Shown piece after piece: positions 1-9,190 of a DNA stretch of 64,000 nt (its first letter is position 1; every line of letters starts with the position of its first letter). A program made the position numbers and the translations under genes. The notes under the pieces were generated by a model. The model had not been told where the DNA came from and did no database searches. It saw only the letters and a program-made list of their open reading frames with translations. Source of the stretch: Deltaproteobacteria bacterium (GTDB taxonomy: Bacteria > Desulfobacterota > Binatia > UBA9968); assembly GCA_016874755.1 (NCBI GenBank), contig VGTH01000007.1, positions 62,001 through 126,000 on the forward strand, given 5' to 3'.

Positions 1-1301
1 AGTACAATCTGCTTGAGATCATCTACCGCTGTCCGACTTGCGGCGATCTCCTCGAAGTTCGGCATGACACCGAAGCGCTACAGACCCGCGCGGCGGCGGC
101 GTGGATGAAATTGTTCGACGATCGGGTGGGGGACAATACCTATCCCTATGCGTCGGGCGTCTGGGCAAAGAAAGAATGGGTGGTGCCGTTTATCGACGAC
201 GAAAATATCGTGTCGACCTGCGAGGGCAATACCAACCTGTTTTGGGCCAATCGCTACGGTAAGCAGCTCCATGTCGAAGATCTCTGGGTGAAACAGTGCG
301 GCAATTCCCACACCGGCTCATTCAAAGACTTGGGCATGACGGTGCTTGTGTCGGTGGTCAAGCAAATGATTGCCAATGGCGAGCCGATCGACGCGGTGGC
401 GTGTGCGTCGACGGGCGACACTTCGGCCGCGTTGGCGGCCTATGGCGCGGCCGCCGGCATTCCGACGATTGTCTTTTTGCCACGTGACAAAGTCTCGCCG
501 GCGCAGCTCGTCCAGCCGCTGGCCAACGGCGCGCTGGTGCTCTCATTGGATACCGATTTCGACGGCTGCATGGCGGCGGTGCAAGAAGTAACGCAGCAAA
601 AGCGGCTCTATCTGGCCAACTCGATGAACAGCCTGCGCATGGAAGGGCAAAAGACGATTTCGGTTGAAATCGTCCAGCAGTTCGACTGGGAGGTGCCGGA
701 CTGGATCATTCTGCCGGGCGGCAATCTGGGCAATGTCAGTGCCTTCGGCAAGGGTTTCATGATGATGTATGAGCTGGGGTTGATCTCGAAACTGCCGCGC
801 ATCTGCGTGGCCCAGGCGCAAAACGCCAATCCGCTCTATCTTTCGTATTTGAAGCACTTCGAACATTTCGAGCCGGTGGCGGCGAAAACGACACTGGCGA
901 GCGCGATACAGATCGGCAATCCCGTCAGCGTGCGCAAGGCGATCGCCACGCTACAGCGTTTCAACGGCGTAGTGGAGCAGGCTTCGGAATTGGAATTGGC
1001 CGAAGAGGTCGCGCGCGCCGATCGCACCGGCATGTTCAACTGCCCGCACACCGGCGTCGCGCTGGCGGCGCTGCGCAAGCTGGTGGAGAAAAAAATTATT
1101 CACGGCCACGAACGGGTGGTGGTGATCTCGACGGCGCACGGGCTCAAGTTCGCCGAACAAAAGATCGATTACCATCTCGGCAAGCTCGAGGGCATCAAGA
1201 GCACTCTCACCAACCGGCCCGTCGAAGTCAGCGCCGATCCGAAGAAAATCAGCGAGGCGATCTCGCGCTACGTCGAAAGGGTCCGCCTGTTGGACAGCTA
1301 A
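1..1301 (+). CDS. thrC: Threonine synthase, 5' end outside window
   Basis: PLP-dependent conversion of O-phosphohomoserine to threonine in the cytoplasm. The reading frame is open from base 3, so the real start lies upstream; 432 residues are visible. The visible N-terminus carries a CPTCG zinc-ribbon-like motif followed by LLEV, which is usual for this branch of threonine synthases. The PLP lysine is in [11 protein letters not shown] (codon 324-326), and the glycine-rich phosphate loop is PGGNLGN. The first ATG in view, at 105, would cut off the N-terminal segment and is not the start. The cystathionine gamma-synthase family gene follows after 5 bases, so the two homoserine-branch enzymes are probably cotranscribed. 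Confidence 0.93.
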   Translation, partial: YNLLEIIYRCPTCGDLLEVRHDTEALQTRAAAAWMKLFDDRVGDNTYPYASGVWAKKEWVVPFIDDENIVSTCEGNTNLFWANRYGKQLHVEDLWVKQCGNSHTGSFKDLGMTVLVSVVKQMIANGEPIDAVACASTGDTSAALAAYGAAAGIPTIVFLPRDKVSPAQLVQPLANGALVLSLDTDFDGCMAAVQEVTQQKRLYLANSMNSLRMEGQKTISVEIVQQFDWEVPDWIILPGGNLGNVSAFGKGFMMMYELGLISKLPRICVAQAQNANPLYLSYLKHFEHFEPVAAKTTLASAIQIGNPVSVRKAIATLQRFNGVVEQASELELAEEVARADRTGMFNCPHTGVALAALRKLVEKKIIHGHERVVVISTAHGLKFAEQKIDYHLGKLEGIKSTLTNRPVEVSADPKKISEAISRYVERVRLLDS

Positions 1302-1306
1302 GCATC

Positions 1307-2527
1307 ATGGGACACGACAACACGCGTAAACCAGCTTTTTCCAGCAGCGATGCCAACAAACTTGGCTTTAGCACATTGGCGGTGCACGGCGGCGAGCCGC
1401 GGCCGAAACTCGGCAGCTCGCTGGCGACGCCGATCGTGCAGACCGCGACCTATACGTTCTCCGGCACGGCGGAGCTGCACGATCACTTTCAGCACAAGAT
1501 CGACCGTGAAGAGTATGGCCGCTACGGTAACCCGACGCAAAAAATCGCCGAGCAAAAGCTTGCTGCCTTGGAAGGGGCGGAAGATTGCCTGCTGTTCTCC
1601 AGCGGCATGGCGGCGGTGACGACGGCGCTCTATGCCGTGCTCTCACACAATTCTCACGTGGTGGTGACCGACGATTCCTATCGCCGCACGCGGCAGTTTC
1701 TGACCCAGACATTGCACCGCTATGGCATCGAGGTCTCGGTCGTGCCCGCCGGCGACTACGAAGCCATCGAAGAGGCGATCCGCCCGACGACACGCATGCT
1801 GGTGAGCGAGTCGCCGACCAATCCTTACAATCGCATTGTCGACATGGAGCGCTTCGCCGCCATCGGCAAGAAACACCGGGTAAAGACTTTGATCGATGCC
1901 ACCTTTGCCACGCCGTTCAATCAGCGGCCGCTCGAATTTGGCATCGACTTGGTGCTGCATTCGGCCACGAAATATTTGGCTGGTCACAACGATCTGTTGG
2001 CGGGCGCCGTGCTTGGCTCGGAGGCTTTGGTCGATGGTGTTCGTTCGCTGCAGCACATCACCGGCGCGGTCGTCGATCCGATGGCCGCCTATCTGCTCAT
2101 TCGCGGACTCAAGACTTTTGCCTTGCGCGTGCAGCGGCAAAATACCAATGCTCAAGCCTTGGCCGAGTTTCTCGCCAAACATCGGCGCGTCGACGCCGTC
2201 CACTATGCCGGGCTGCCGACCCATCCGCACCATCAGATTGCCAAACGGCAAATGCGCGGCTTTGGCGGTGTAGTTTCGTTCGAAGTCAAAGGCGATCTGG
2301 AAGCAACCTCGCGGGTTGTCGACGGCTGCCGCATTCCGCAGATAGCGCCGTCGCTGGGCGGCGTCGAAAGCCTGATTGAACAGCCGGCGCTCATGAGCTT
2401 CTACGAGCTGTCAACGGAAGAACGCTTACAAGTAGGCATCAAGGATAACTTGATCCGCTACTCAGTGGGCATCGAAGACACCGAGGACTTGCTTGCCGAC
2501 ATCGCGGCGGCGCTCGATCGCGTGTAG
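1307..2527 (+). CDS. Cystathionine gamma-synthase/lyase family PLP enzyme
   Basis: 406-residue fold-type I Cys/Met-metabolism PLP enzyme. The PLP lysine is K222 in HSATKYLAGHND, preceded by LVSESPTNPYN and followed by the family C-terminal SLGGVESLIEQPA segment. Family members include cystathionine gamma-synthase, cystathionine beta-lyase, methionine gamma-lyase and O-succinylhomoserine sulfhydrylase, and sequence alone does not decide between them. Position directly behind threonine synthase favours a role in methionine or transsulfuration metabolism at the homoserine branch point. The GHND(L)LAG variant after the lysine is typical of cystathionine gamma-synthase-like members. Full length, no sign of damage. 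Confidence 0.88.
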   Translation: MGHDNTRKPAFSSSDANKLGFSTLAVHGGEPRPKLGSSLATPIVQTATYTFSGTAELHDHFQHKIDREEYGRYGNPTQKIAEQKLAALEGAEDCLLFSSGMAAVTTALYAVLSHNSHVVVTDDSYRRTRQFLTQTLHRYGIEVSVVPAGDYEAIEEAIRPTTRMLVSESPTNPYNRIVDMERFAAIGKKHRVKTLIDATFATPFNQRPLEFGIDLVLHSATKYLAGHNDLLAGAVLGSEALVDGVRSLQHITGAVVDPMAAYLLIRGLKTFALRVQRQNTNAQALAEFLAKHRRVDAVHYAGLPTHPHHQIAKRQMRGFGGVVSFEVKGDLEATSRVVDGCRIPQIAPSLGGVESLIEQPALMSFYELSTEERLQVGIKDNLIRYSVGIEDTEDLLADIAAALDRV

Positions 2528-2638
2528 CTAGTCCCATTGCCGTCGCATAGACGCCTGCCGCGCATTTCCCGACAAAAGCTCTTCATCAGCCTGGGTGTTT
2601 GTGGCATGTTCGAGATACTATGGTTTCTCGGAGGCTCG

Positions 2639-3601
2639 ATGAGAAAAGGGCTCGTTGTCCCGACCTTGTGTCTGCTGACGTTTCTGTTTGGAGCTGTCGT
2701 TCAGGCGCAAAACCTGCGGATCAGTTATTCCGGCGTCTCGGGACAGAACAATGTGATCTGGGTGACCTACGAAGCCGGCTTGTTCAAGAAATACGGCCTC
2801 AATACGGAAATGCTGATGATCGCCGGCGGTGTGACCAACATCCAGGCGCTGATGGCGGGGGAGATCGCCTTTGTCTATCAGGGCGCCGCTTCGCCGGTGC
2901 AGGCGATTGCGCAGAACGCTGACTTGACGATCATCGCCACGACCTATGGCTTGATGCCCTACGGCATCGTCAGCGGGAAGGGGATACAGACGGCCGCCGA
3001 CCTCAAGGGCAAACGGGTCGCGGTGTCGCGCATCGGCGGCATCGAAGAGACGGCGATTCGCATTGCGCTCGACAAGCTCGGCGTCGGCGCGCGCAATGTG
3101 ACGTTTATTCAGACCGGCGCCGATCCAGTGCGGGTCGCCGCGGTGGAATCGGGCGCGGCGTCGGCCGCGGCGCTGGCGCCGCCGGGACTTTTTGGGGCGA
3201 CGGCCCGTGGGTTGAATTTGCTGACCGATCTCGGAGCGCTCAAGATTCGCTATCCGACGTCGGTCATTTCGGCGCGCCGAACCGCGCTGACGACTGAACG
3301 GCCGATGGCCAAGCGATTTCTCATGGCGCTCACCGAAGGGTTGCACGTTTACCGCTCTAACAAGACCCTCGGCATGCAGGCGATGCAGAAGTACACCAAG
3401 CAGACCAACCCGGAAATTCTGTCGCAGTCCTACGATTATTTCATCAAGAACACGCCGACCGTGCCGTTGTCTGAACTGGCGGCGTTCGAAAACGCCATGC
3501 CCACCGATAAGCCGACCGACCGCAAGCCGCAGAGTTTTTACGACAACTCGATCTTGGAGGAGCTGGTCAACGAAGGCTTCGTCAAGAAAGTTGCTCGTTG
3601 A
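2639..3601 (+). CDS. NMT1/THI5-type ABC transporter substrate-binding protein
   Basis: 320-residue periplasmic binding protein. The start is ATG 2639, four bases after a GGAGG at 2630-2634; the open frame upstream to 2537 has no such site. Residues 1 to about 22 form a Sec signal peptide ending near VVQA. The mature part begins LRISYSGVSG and contains the family hallmark of a slow-moving, low-specificity binding protein (YEAGLFKKYGLNTE, then the DLKGKRVAVSRIGG segment). It is first in an importer operon with a second binding protein, one ATPase and two permeases. Ligand unknown; relatives bind sulfonates, nitrate, taurine, pyrimidine precursors or aromatic acids. Confidence 0.88.
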   Translation: MRKGLVVPTLCLLTFLFGAVVQAQNLRISYSGVSGQNNVIWVTYEAGLFKKYGLNTEMLMIAGGVTNIQALMAGEIAFVYQGAASPVQAIAQNADLTIIATTYGLMPYGIVSGKGIQTAADLKGKRVAVSRIGGIEETAIRIALDKLGVGARNVTFIQTGADPVRVAAVESGAASAAALAPPGLFGATARGLNLLTDLGALKIRYPTSVISARRTALTTERPMAKRFLMALTEGLHVYRSNKTLGMQAMQKYTKQTNPEILSQSYDYFIKNTPTVPLSELAAFENAMPTDKPTDRKPQSFYDNSILEELVNEGFVKKVAR

Positions 3602-3685
3602 GGTCTTGCAAGGGCAACTCTTGACGTCATTTTCGTTAGCCGCTAGCGTTGGCGCAAAATTGCAGGGATTTGTGGAGGTCGATGT

Positions 3686-4648
3686 ATGTTGATCAGTCGG
3701 CGTAATTTTCTGACGAAGGTAACGGTCGGTGTGGCGGGCGTGTCGCTGCTGCGCGATGTCGTTTGGGCGCAGACCAAGAGCAAGCTCGGCTACATGAAGA
3801 TCGTCGACAACGCGGCGATGTTCATGGCGATGGAAAAGGGTTTCTTCAAGGCCGAAGGCCTGGAGTTGGAAACCGTTCCCATGGCCGGCGGCGCGGTGAT
3901 CGTGCAGGGCGTGACCTCGGGCGATCTGCAGTTTGGCTGGACCAATGTGATTTCGCTCTATCAGGCATTTGTCGAAGGCTTCGATTTCAAGCTCATCGCC
4001 GGCGGCGCCACCAATGTGCGCGGCAGCAACGAAACCCACGCGATCATCGTCGGCAAAGATTCACCGATCAAGCAGGCTAAAGACCTCGAAGGCAAAACCG
4101 TCGCGGTCAATACCTTGAACAACATCGTGCACCTGATGGCGATGGCGTGGGTCGACAAGAACGGCGGCGCGGCCGGCAAAATAAAATTTATCGAAATTCC
4201 TTTCCCCGCCATGGAGGCCGCCTTGGTCGCCGGCAAGGTCGACGCCATCAGCGTACAGGAGCCGTTTGCCGCCGCGGCGGCGCGGCGCGCCGAAACCCGC
4301 GTGCTCTCGAATCCTTGGGGCGACGTGCTGCCGAGATTCCTGGTCGCCAGCTGGTTTGCTTCCGAGAAGTGGATTCAAAAAAACAAATCCACGGGCGAGG
4401 CGTTTGTGCGCGCGATCAATCGCGGCGTTGACGCCATTCGCACCGACAAAGACGGCGCGCGCGCGGCGATGATCAAATGGGCCGGCTTGAACCCCGACTT
4501 CGTCGGCAAGATTGGCCTGCCGCAGTTTGAAAAAGCGATCAACGAAAAAGACGTTCAGGTGACGATGGACCTGACCTACAAGTACAAATTGATTTCCAAG
4601 CCGCTCAAAGCGCGCGAAGTGTTGAGCGACCTAGCGCGCAAAGCATGA
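3686..4648 (+). CDS. Second NMT1/THI5-type substrate-binding protein, Tat-like signal
   Basis: 320-residue binding protein of the same superfamily as the preceding gene but clearly diverged. The N-terminus has a twin-arginine motif SRRNFL followed by a hydrophobic stretch and VWAQ, suggesting export by Tat. Mature sequence shows AMFMAMEKGFFKAEGLELE and DLEGKTVAVNTLNN, both family signatures. The gene lies 84 bases after the first binding protein and before the ATPase, which suggests that one transporter is served by two receptors. A GGAGG lies about 8 bases before the start. Ligand not predictable. Confidence 0.87.
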   Translation: MLISRRNFLTKVTVGVAGVSLLRDVVWAQTKSKLGYMKIVDNAAMFMAMEKGFFKAEGLELETVPMAGGAVIVQGVTSGDLQFGWTNVISLYQAFVEGFDFKLIAGGATNVRGSNETHAIIVGKDSPIKQAKDLEGKTVAVNTLNNIVHLMAMAWVDKNGGAAGKIKFIEIPFPAMEAALVAGKVDAISVQEPFAAAAARRAETRVLSNPWGDVLPRFLVASWFASEKWIQKNKSTGEAFVRAINRGVDAIRTDKDGARAAMIKWAGLNPDFVGKIGLPQFEKAINEKDVQVTMDLTYKYKLISKPLKAREVLSDLARKA

Positions 4649-4675
4649 AGAAATGGAGTCATGGAGTGTTGGAAT

Positions 4676-4718
4676 GATGGAGTATTGGGTTTCGGACCCA
4701 ACGCTCCAATACTCCATC
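4676..4718. repeat. Word-type palindrome between binding protein and ATPase genes
   Basis: Perfect 13-base inverted repeat, GATGGAGTATTGG at 4676-4688 and its complement at 4706-4718. A second nested hairpin, TTGGGT/ACCCAA with a 5-base TTCGG loop, sits at 4685-4701. Just upstream are degenerate copies of the same word (ATGGAGT, GGAGTGTTGG), so the arm is a string of similar words. It could act as an attenuator between the binding-protein genes and the membrane-component genes, but there is no T-run. Confidence 0.75.
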
Positions 4719-4743
4719 ACGCCAATGTCCGAGACCTCCCGCC

Positions 4744-5520
4744 GTGCCGATTCTCCAGGTCCAAGGCCTTTCCAAGAGTTACCGTCAGGCCGGCGGTGAA
4801 ACCACCGTCGCCATTGGCAACATCACCTGCGCAGTCGAAGCCGGTGAGTTCGTTTCGTTCGTCGGGCCGTCCGGCTGCGGCAAGACGACGCTATTGATGT
4901 CGATTGCCGGGCTGCTTGCGCCGACAGCCGGCAAGATCATCGTCAATGGCAGCGAAGTCGCCGGGCCGCCGCGCGATCTAGTATTACTGTTCCAGGAATA
5001 CAACAAGTCGCTTTTCGCCTGGCGCACGGTGCTCGGCAACGTGCTGTTTGGCGTCCATGCGCGCGGCAATCATTCCACTGAAGGGGATGCCAAGGCGCGC
5101 CAATTGATCGAGTTGGTCGGCCTCAAGGGCTTCGAAAAGCATTATCCTTGGGAGCTCTCCGGCGGCATGCAGCAGCGCGTGGCGATCGCCCGGGCGCTGG
5201 CGTACGAACCGCAGCTATTGCTGATGGATGAGCCCTTCGGCGCTCTCGATGCGCTGACGCGCTTGGAGCTCGAAGACATGCTGCTCAAGCTTTGGGCCGA
5301 ACTGAGAACCACGATTCTGTTCATTACCCACGATATCGAAGAGGCGATTTATCTCTCGGATCGAATCTGGATGCTGAGCCGGCGCCCGTCGCAAATCGTC
5401 CAGGAATTTAGAATCGACTTTTCCCGCCCGCGTCATCAAGTCAACACGCGCGCCGAGCCGCGCTTCATGGAGATCCGCAACGATATCTATCGGCAGATTG
5501 GCAATGCCGGTGCTTCATGA
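4744..5520 (+). CDS. ABC transporter ATP-binding protein, SsuB/TauB type
   Basis: 258-residue nucleotide-binding subunit. Walker [10 protein letters not shown] lies near residue 41, the Q-loop is [11 protein letters not shown], the signature is [15 protein letters not shown], Walker B is [13 protein letters not shown], and the H-loop is [15 protein letters not shown]. This residue pattern is that of the nitrate/sulfonate/taurine family. Translation begins at GTG 4744 with no strong Shine-Dalgarno. The stop overlaps the start of the first permease by four bases (ATGA), indicating translational coupling. Confidence 0.92.
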   Translation: MPILQVQGLSKSYRQAGGETTVAIGNITCAVEAGEFVSFVGPSGCGKTTLLMSIAGLLAPTAGKIIVNGSEVAGPPRDLVLLFQEYNKSLFAWRTVLGNVLFGVHARGNHSTEGDAKARQLIELVGLKGFEKHYPWELSGGMQQRVAIARALAYEPQLLLMDEPFGALDALTRLELEDMLLKLWAELRTTILFITHDIEEAIYLSDRIWMLSRRPSQIVQEFRIDFSRPRHQVNTRAEPRFMEIRNDIYRQIGNAGAS

Positions 5521-6296
5521 CGGAAGCTAAGCGATTCAATTGGCTCGGCTGGCTCGCGTTTGCCGGGCTTTTGCTAGCCTGGGAGTTTGCCGCGCGCGGT
5601 AACCCCAAGCTGCAACTTTATTTCCCGCCAATCAGTACGATCATGGCGTCGCTCTGTCAGCTTGTTGTCGGCGGCCGGATCGGCGGCCATTTCTGGGTAA
5701 CGGTGATCCGTTTCTTTGCGGGCTACGCGCTTGCCGCGTTAATTGCAGTCTTGCTCGGCATCGTGCTTGGCTATTTCCGCGTGCTCCATAGCTTTGTCGC
5801 CATGCTGATCGAATTTCTCCGGCCGATGCCGTCGGTGGCGATCATTCCGGTGGCGATCTTACTGCTCGGCATCGGCGACGGCATGATTGTCGCGGTGACG
5901 GTCTACGCCAGCATCTGGGCGATCTTGATCAATACCATCGAAGGTGTGCGCCACATCGAGCCGACGTTGATCGATACCGCGCGGACCTTCGGCCTCGGGC
6001 GCGGGCAGGTGCTCTGGCAAATCATTCTGCCGGCGGCGTCGCCATACATTGTCACGGGATTGCGCATCGGTTTATCGATCGCGCTAATTCTCGTAACCAC
6101 CGCGGAGATGATCGCCGGCAGCAAGGGACTGGGCTTTTTCATCCTCGACGAAGAGCGCTCGATGAACAGCAGCAACATGTACGCCGGGATTGTCGTCGTT
6201 GCGGTGCTCGGCTATGCGCTGAACCGGGTTTTTCTCATCATCGAAAGTAAAGCGATGCGCTGGCACCACGGCATGACCGCGCGCGGCGGCGCATAG
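5517..6296 (+). CDS. ABC transporter permease, SsuC/TauC type (first)
   Basis: 259-residue inner-membrane permease with about six hydrophobic segments. The EAA loop that docks to the ATPase is visible as [30 protein letters not shown] near residues 155-185. It overlaps the ATPase gene by four bases and is followed within 6 bases by a second permease of the same family. The two permeases may therefore form a heterodimer rather than the homodimer usual for Ssu/Tau transporters. Confidence 0.92.
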   Translation: MTEAKRFNWLGWLAFAGLLLAWEFAARGNPKLQLYFPPISTIMASLCQLVVGGRIGGHFWVTVIRFFAGYALAALIAVLLGIVLGYFRVLHSFVAMLIEFLRPMPSVAIIPVAILLLGIGDGMIVAVTVYASIWAILINTIEGVRHIEPTLIDTARTFGLGRGQVLWQIILPAASPYIVTGLRIGLSIALILVTTAEMIAGSKGLGFFILDEERSMNSSNMYAGIVVVAVLGYALNRVFLIIESKAMRWHHGMTARGGA

Positions 6297-6301
6297 ATTT
6301 T

Positions 6302-7069
6302 GTGAGAACCTCGAAGCTCAACGGTATCGTGTTTTTGCTAGCACTCTTGGTGCTATGGGAGTGCGTCGCTCAGGCGGGCTGGGTCAATCCCTTAATCGTG
6401 CCGCCGCTCAGCCGCATTCTGCAAGTCTTTTACGACTTGGTGTCGTCCGGCCAGATTCCGCTGCAGATCGTCGCGAGCATGAAACGCGCGGCGGCCGGTT
6501 ATTTGTTGGCGGCGCTGGTCTTCATTCCGCTCGGCATCGCCATGGGATTGTGGCGGCGGGTTGACGATTTCTTTGCGGTGATTGTCGAAATGCTCCGGCC
6601 GATTCCGCCGCCGGTGGTGATACCGGTCGCCTTGCTTTTCTTCGGCTTGGAAGATTCCATGAAGATCTTCGTGATTTTTTTCTCGTGCGCCTGGCCGATT
6701 TTGCTCAACACGCTCGACGGCGTGCGCAGCGTCGACCCGATCTTACTGCACACCGCACGCACCTTTGGTTTATCCTATGGGAAAACCATCTGGCAGGTGA
6801 TTCTGCCGGCGAGCGCGCCGCAGATCATGACCGGTCTGCGGGTCAGCCTGCCGATCACGCTGATCCTAGTGGTGATCTCGGAGATGGTCGGCAGCACCGA
6901 CGGCATCGGCTATTTCGTGCTCGATGCCCAGCGGCGTTTCAAAGTGGCGCAAATGTACGCCGGCATGTTGGTGCTGGCGCTGCTAGGATACGTGCTGAAT
7001 GTTGTCTTTGACTGGGTCTACAGGAATCTATTGTCGTGGCATGTCGGAAGTAGGAAGGATGAATCATGA
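6302..7069 (+). CDS. ABC transporter permease, SsuC/TauC type (second)
   Basis: 255-residue permease homologous to its upstream neighbour. The EAA loop reads TARTFGLSYGKTIWQVILP and then APQIMTGLRVSLPITLI. The start is GTG 6302. The two permeases are only moderately similar, so this is an old duplication rather than a recent tandem copy. The last codons (D-E-S-stop) run into a palindromic repeat that begins at 7061. Confidence 0.91.
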   Translation: MRTSKLNGIVFLLALLVLWECVAQAGWVNPLIVPPLSRILQVFYDLVSSGQIPLQIVASMKRAAAGYLLAALVFIPLGIAMGLWRRVDDFFAVIVEMLRPIPPPVVIPVALLFFGLEDSMKIFVIFFSCAWPILLNTLDGVRSVDPILLHTARTFGLSYGKTIWQVILPASAPQIMTGLRVSLPITLILVVISEMVGSTDGIGYFVLDAQRRFKVAQMYAGMLVLALLGYVLNVVFDWVYRNLLSWHVGSRKDES

Positions 7070-7120
7070 AGGATGAAACAAAGACAGATCAAACGGGCTT
7101 CAATTCACCCTTCATAATTC
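7061..7120. repeat. Word-type palindrome after the ABC operon
   Basis: GAATCATGAAGGATGAA at 7061-7077 pairs with TTCACCCTTCATAATTC at 7104-7120, 15 of 17 positions matching. The left arm overlaps the last codons of the second permease. The region lies between two convergent genes, so it could serve as a bidirectional transcription end, although no T-run follows. Confidence 0.7.
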
Positions 7121-7135
7121 TGAATTCATAATCAC

Positions 7136-8047
7136 TTATACCACGTGCATGCCGCCGCCGGGAGGCGGTGTCGGTTGATTCTTGCCGGGCAGCCAGGGGA
7201 CGTCTTTGCGCGGGCTGTTGCCTTTGACGCTGAACTTGGCGCGGCCCATGTTCTCGAATTCGATCTCAATCGTATCGCCGGCATTCACCGGCATCAGTCC
7301 CTCGTGGAACGTGCCCGTGAGGACGACGTCGCCGGGACTCAGAGTCAAAAATTTCGTCAGCCAGGCGATCTGATTGGGCACCTTATGGGCCATGGCGCCG
7401 GTGTTGTAGTTCTGGCGCGGCTCGCCATTGGTCCAGGACTTCACGATCACGTTGTGCGGGTCGGGGATTTCGTCCTTGGTGATGATCCACGGGCCGCAAC
7501 AGCCGTGCGCGCCTTGCCCTTTGCCGATGAACTGGGTGCGCCGCACTAGCCCTCGGGTTGAAATATCGAACATCGGCACGTAGCCGAAAACATGATCTAA
7601 CGCGTTTTTCTCCGAGACGTTTTCCGCGGTTTTCCCCATGACGAAAGCAAATTCGGCTTCGGGCTGATAGACCACGCAGGCCGGGATGTCGCGGAGATTT
7701 ACCGATTCCCCGGGGCCGACCAGGTCCGGCGACTTGTAGAAATATTCATTGGGAAAATTGTCCGCGGTGCGGCCAGGCCGGTCGATGTAGTTGCTGAACG
7801 CCGCGAGACATTTGCCCGGGCGCGCCAGTGGGCTGCGCAGCTCAACGCTACCGAGCGGCACGCCTTCCTGTTCGGCCAAAACTTTTTCGAAACGGCGGCG
7901 ATACTTGCGCCAGCCTGCGATGACTTCCTCCATGACGCGCTGCGGCCCCTTGGCCTTGCGCGCGCTGATCGTATCGCTAACATCGACGACGCGATCGCCG
8001 CTTTTCACGACGCCGATGCGGTCGTCATTGAATCGCAGAATCTTCAA
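7136..8047 (-). CDS. Fumarylacetoacetate hydrolase family protein
   Basis: 303-residue FAH-fold enzyme; the family hydrolyses or decarboxylates C-C bonds of acylpyruvates and oxo-acids late in aromatic degradation. Metal-site acidic residues appear in QPEAEFAFVMGK, and the family blocks GPWIITKDEIPDP, SWTNGEPRQ and LSPGDVVLTGTFHEG are all present. The start is a TTG at 8047 preceded by GGGGAGGG; the open frame continues 20 codons upstream but has no better site. It is downstream of and codirectional with uppP, 135 bases apart. The exact substrate cannot be read from sequence. Confidence 0.9.
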   Translation of the reverse strand: MKILRFNDDRIGVVKSGDRVVDVSDTISARKAKGPQRVMEEVIAGWRKYRRRFEKVLAEQEGVPLGSVELRSPLARPGKCLAAFSNYIDRPGRTADNFPNEYFYKSPDLVGPGESVNLRDIPACVVYQPEAEFAFVMGKTAENVSEKNALDHVFGYVPMFDISTRGLVRRTQFIGKGQGAHGCCGPWIITKDEIPDPHNVIVKSWTNGEPRQNYNTGAMAHKVPNQIAWLTKFLTLSPGDVVLTGTFHEGLMPVNAGDTIEIEFENMGRAKFSVKGNSPRKDVPWLPGKNQPTPPPGGGMHVV

Positions 8048-8182
8048 TGTTGTGCCCTCCCCTACGCGGAATGGGCTATGTTTGCGACAAGTGGCCGGGA
8101 ATGTCAAATCGAGGACCGACGAAGGCCTGCGGCCAGAAAAGCATCGGTGTGCGAAGTTGCCGAAACAAACCGTCTCGGGGCG

Positions 8183-9007
8183 TTAGAATTTCAGGCCAAC
8201 GGTCAAGTAGTAAAAGATCGGCGCGGCGATGATCCGATACCATCCAAAAGGCGCCAGAGTCCATCTGTTGATAAGCTGGATGAAGCCTTGAATCGCGATG
8301 GCGGCGACGCCGAAAGAAACGATGAAACCGATGGCTAGAGTGTCCATCTCGTCGTCAGTCAGGGAGCCGCCCATCTTGAGCATCTCGTAGCCCGTGGCGA
8401 TGCACATAATTGGCACGGCGACGATGAAAGAAAACTCGGCCGCTGCTCTGCGGTTGAGGCCCAGCAGCATGCCGCCGATGATGGTGGCCGCCGAGCGCGA
8501 CGTGCCGGGCCAGAGCGAAAGGACTTGAAAGCAGCCGATGCCGAAGGCCTGCGTCAGGCTCATGGTATCGAGCCCGTTGGTAGTTTTCTTGTTTAGGAAT
8601 TTTTCAACCAGCAATATCGCAATGCCGCCGACCAGCAGCGCCGCGGTGACGGTGGTGGGAGAAAAGAGATGCTCCTTGATCGCTTTGCGCGCCACGAAGC
8701 CAACTGCCAGCGCAGGCAACATAGCCAGGCCGATGCGCATGAGGCCCGACCAACCCTCCAGGGCGGTAAATTTTTGGTCGGTATAGATGCGGCGGCGCGG
8801 GATCAGTAGAAAAAACTGGTCGTGGTAGAGCGCCACGACCGAAAGAATCGCGCCAAGCTGAATGACGACTTCAAAGCTATGCGCTTTGTCGCCGACGAAG
8901 CCGAGTAGATGGCCAAACAGTATGAGATGGCCGGTGGAGGATACCGGAAGAAACTCGGTTAGCCCTTCGACGGCGCCCAGAATCGTTGCGATCACCCAAT
9001 CTTCCAA
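8183..9007 (-). CDS. uppP: Undecaprenyl-diphosphatase UppP/BacA
   Basis: 274-residue integral membrane phosphatase that regenerates undecaprenyl phosphate for peptidoglycan and O-antigen export. Both catalytic motifs are intact: EGLTEFLPVSSTGHLIL near residue 14 and PGTSRSAATIIGGMLLG near residue 164. Length is normal for the family. Translation starts at TTG 9007 with GGGAGG six bases upstream. No other cell-wall gene is adjacent except mltA 1.7 kb away. Confidence 0.96.
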   Translation of the reverse strand: MEDWVIATILGAVEGLTEFLPVSSTGHLILFGHLLGFVGDKAHSFEVVIQLGAILSVVALYHDQFFLLIPRRRIYTDQKFTALEGWSGLMRIGLAMLPALAVGFVARKAIKEHLFSPTTVTAALLVGGIAILLVEKFLNKKTTNGLDTMSLTQAFGIGCFQVLSLWPGTSRSAATIIGGMLLGLNRRAAAEFSFIVAVPIMCIATGYEMLKMGGSLTDDEMDTLAIGFIVSFGVAAIAIQGFIQLINRWTLAPFGWYRIIAAPIFYYLTVGLKF

Positions 9008-9190
9008 AGCAAACCTCCCAAACCCTTCGCAAGTGTAAAGTTAAATGGGTGAGAGTCAACAGGGGTCGGCGCCAGATGTGTTCGTCGGTCTTCGTTGCCG
9101 CGGGAAAAAAATAATGTCTCGCGCGGGGTTGTTGCGCCGGTTTCTTCCAAAGTGGCGCCACATATTATAAGCCAGGAGACGGAGGGCTTT

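Noticed and set aside
2618-4039. Long minus-strand open frame opposite the two binding-protein genes
   Set aside because: It overlaps both real genes completely, has Arg/His-rich low-information sequence, and has no Shine-Dalgarno.
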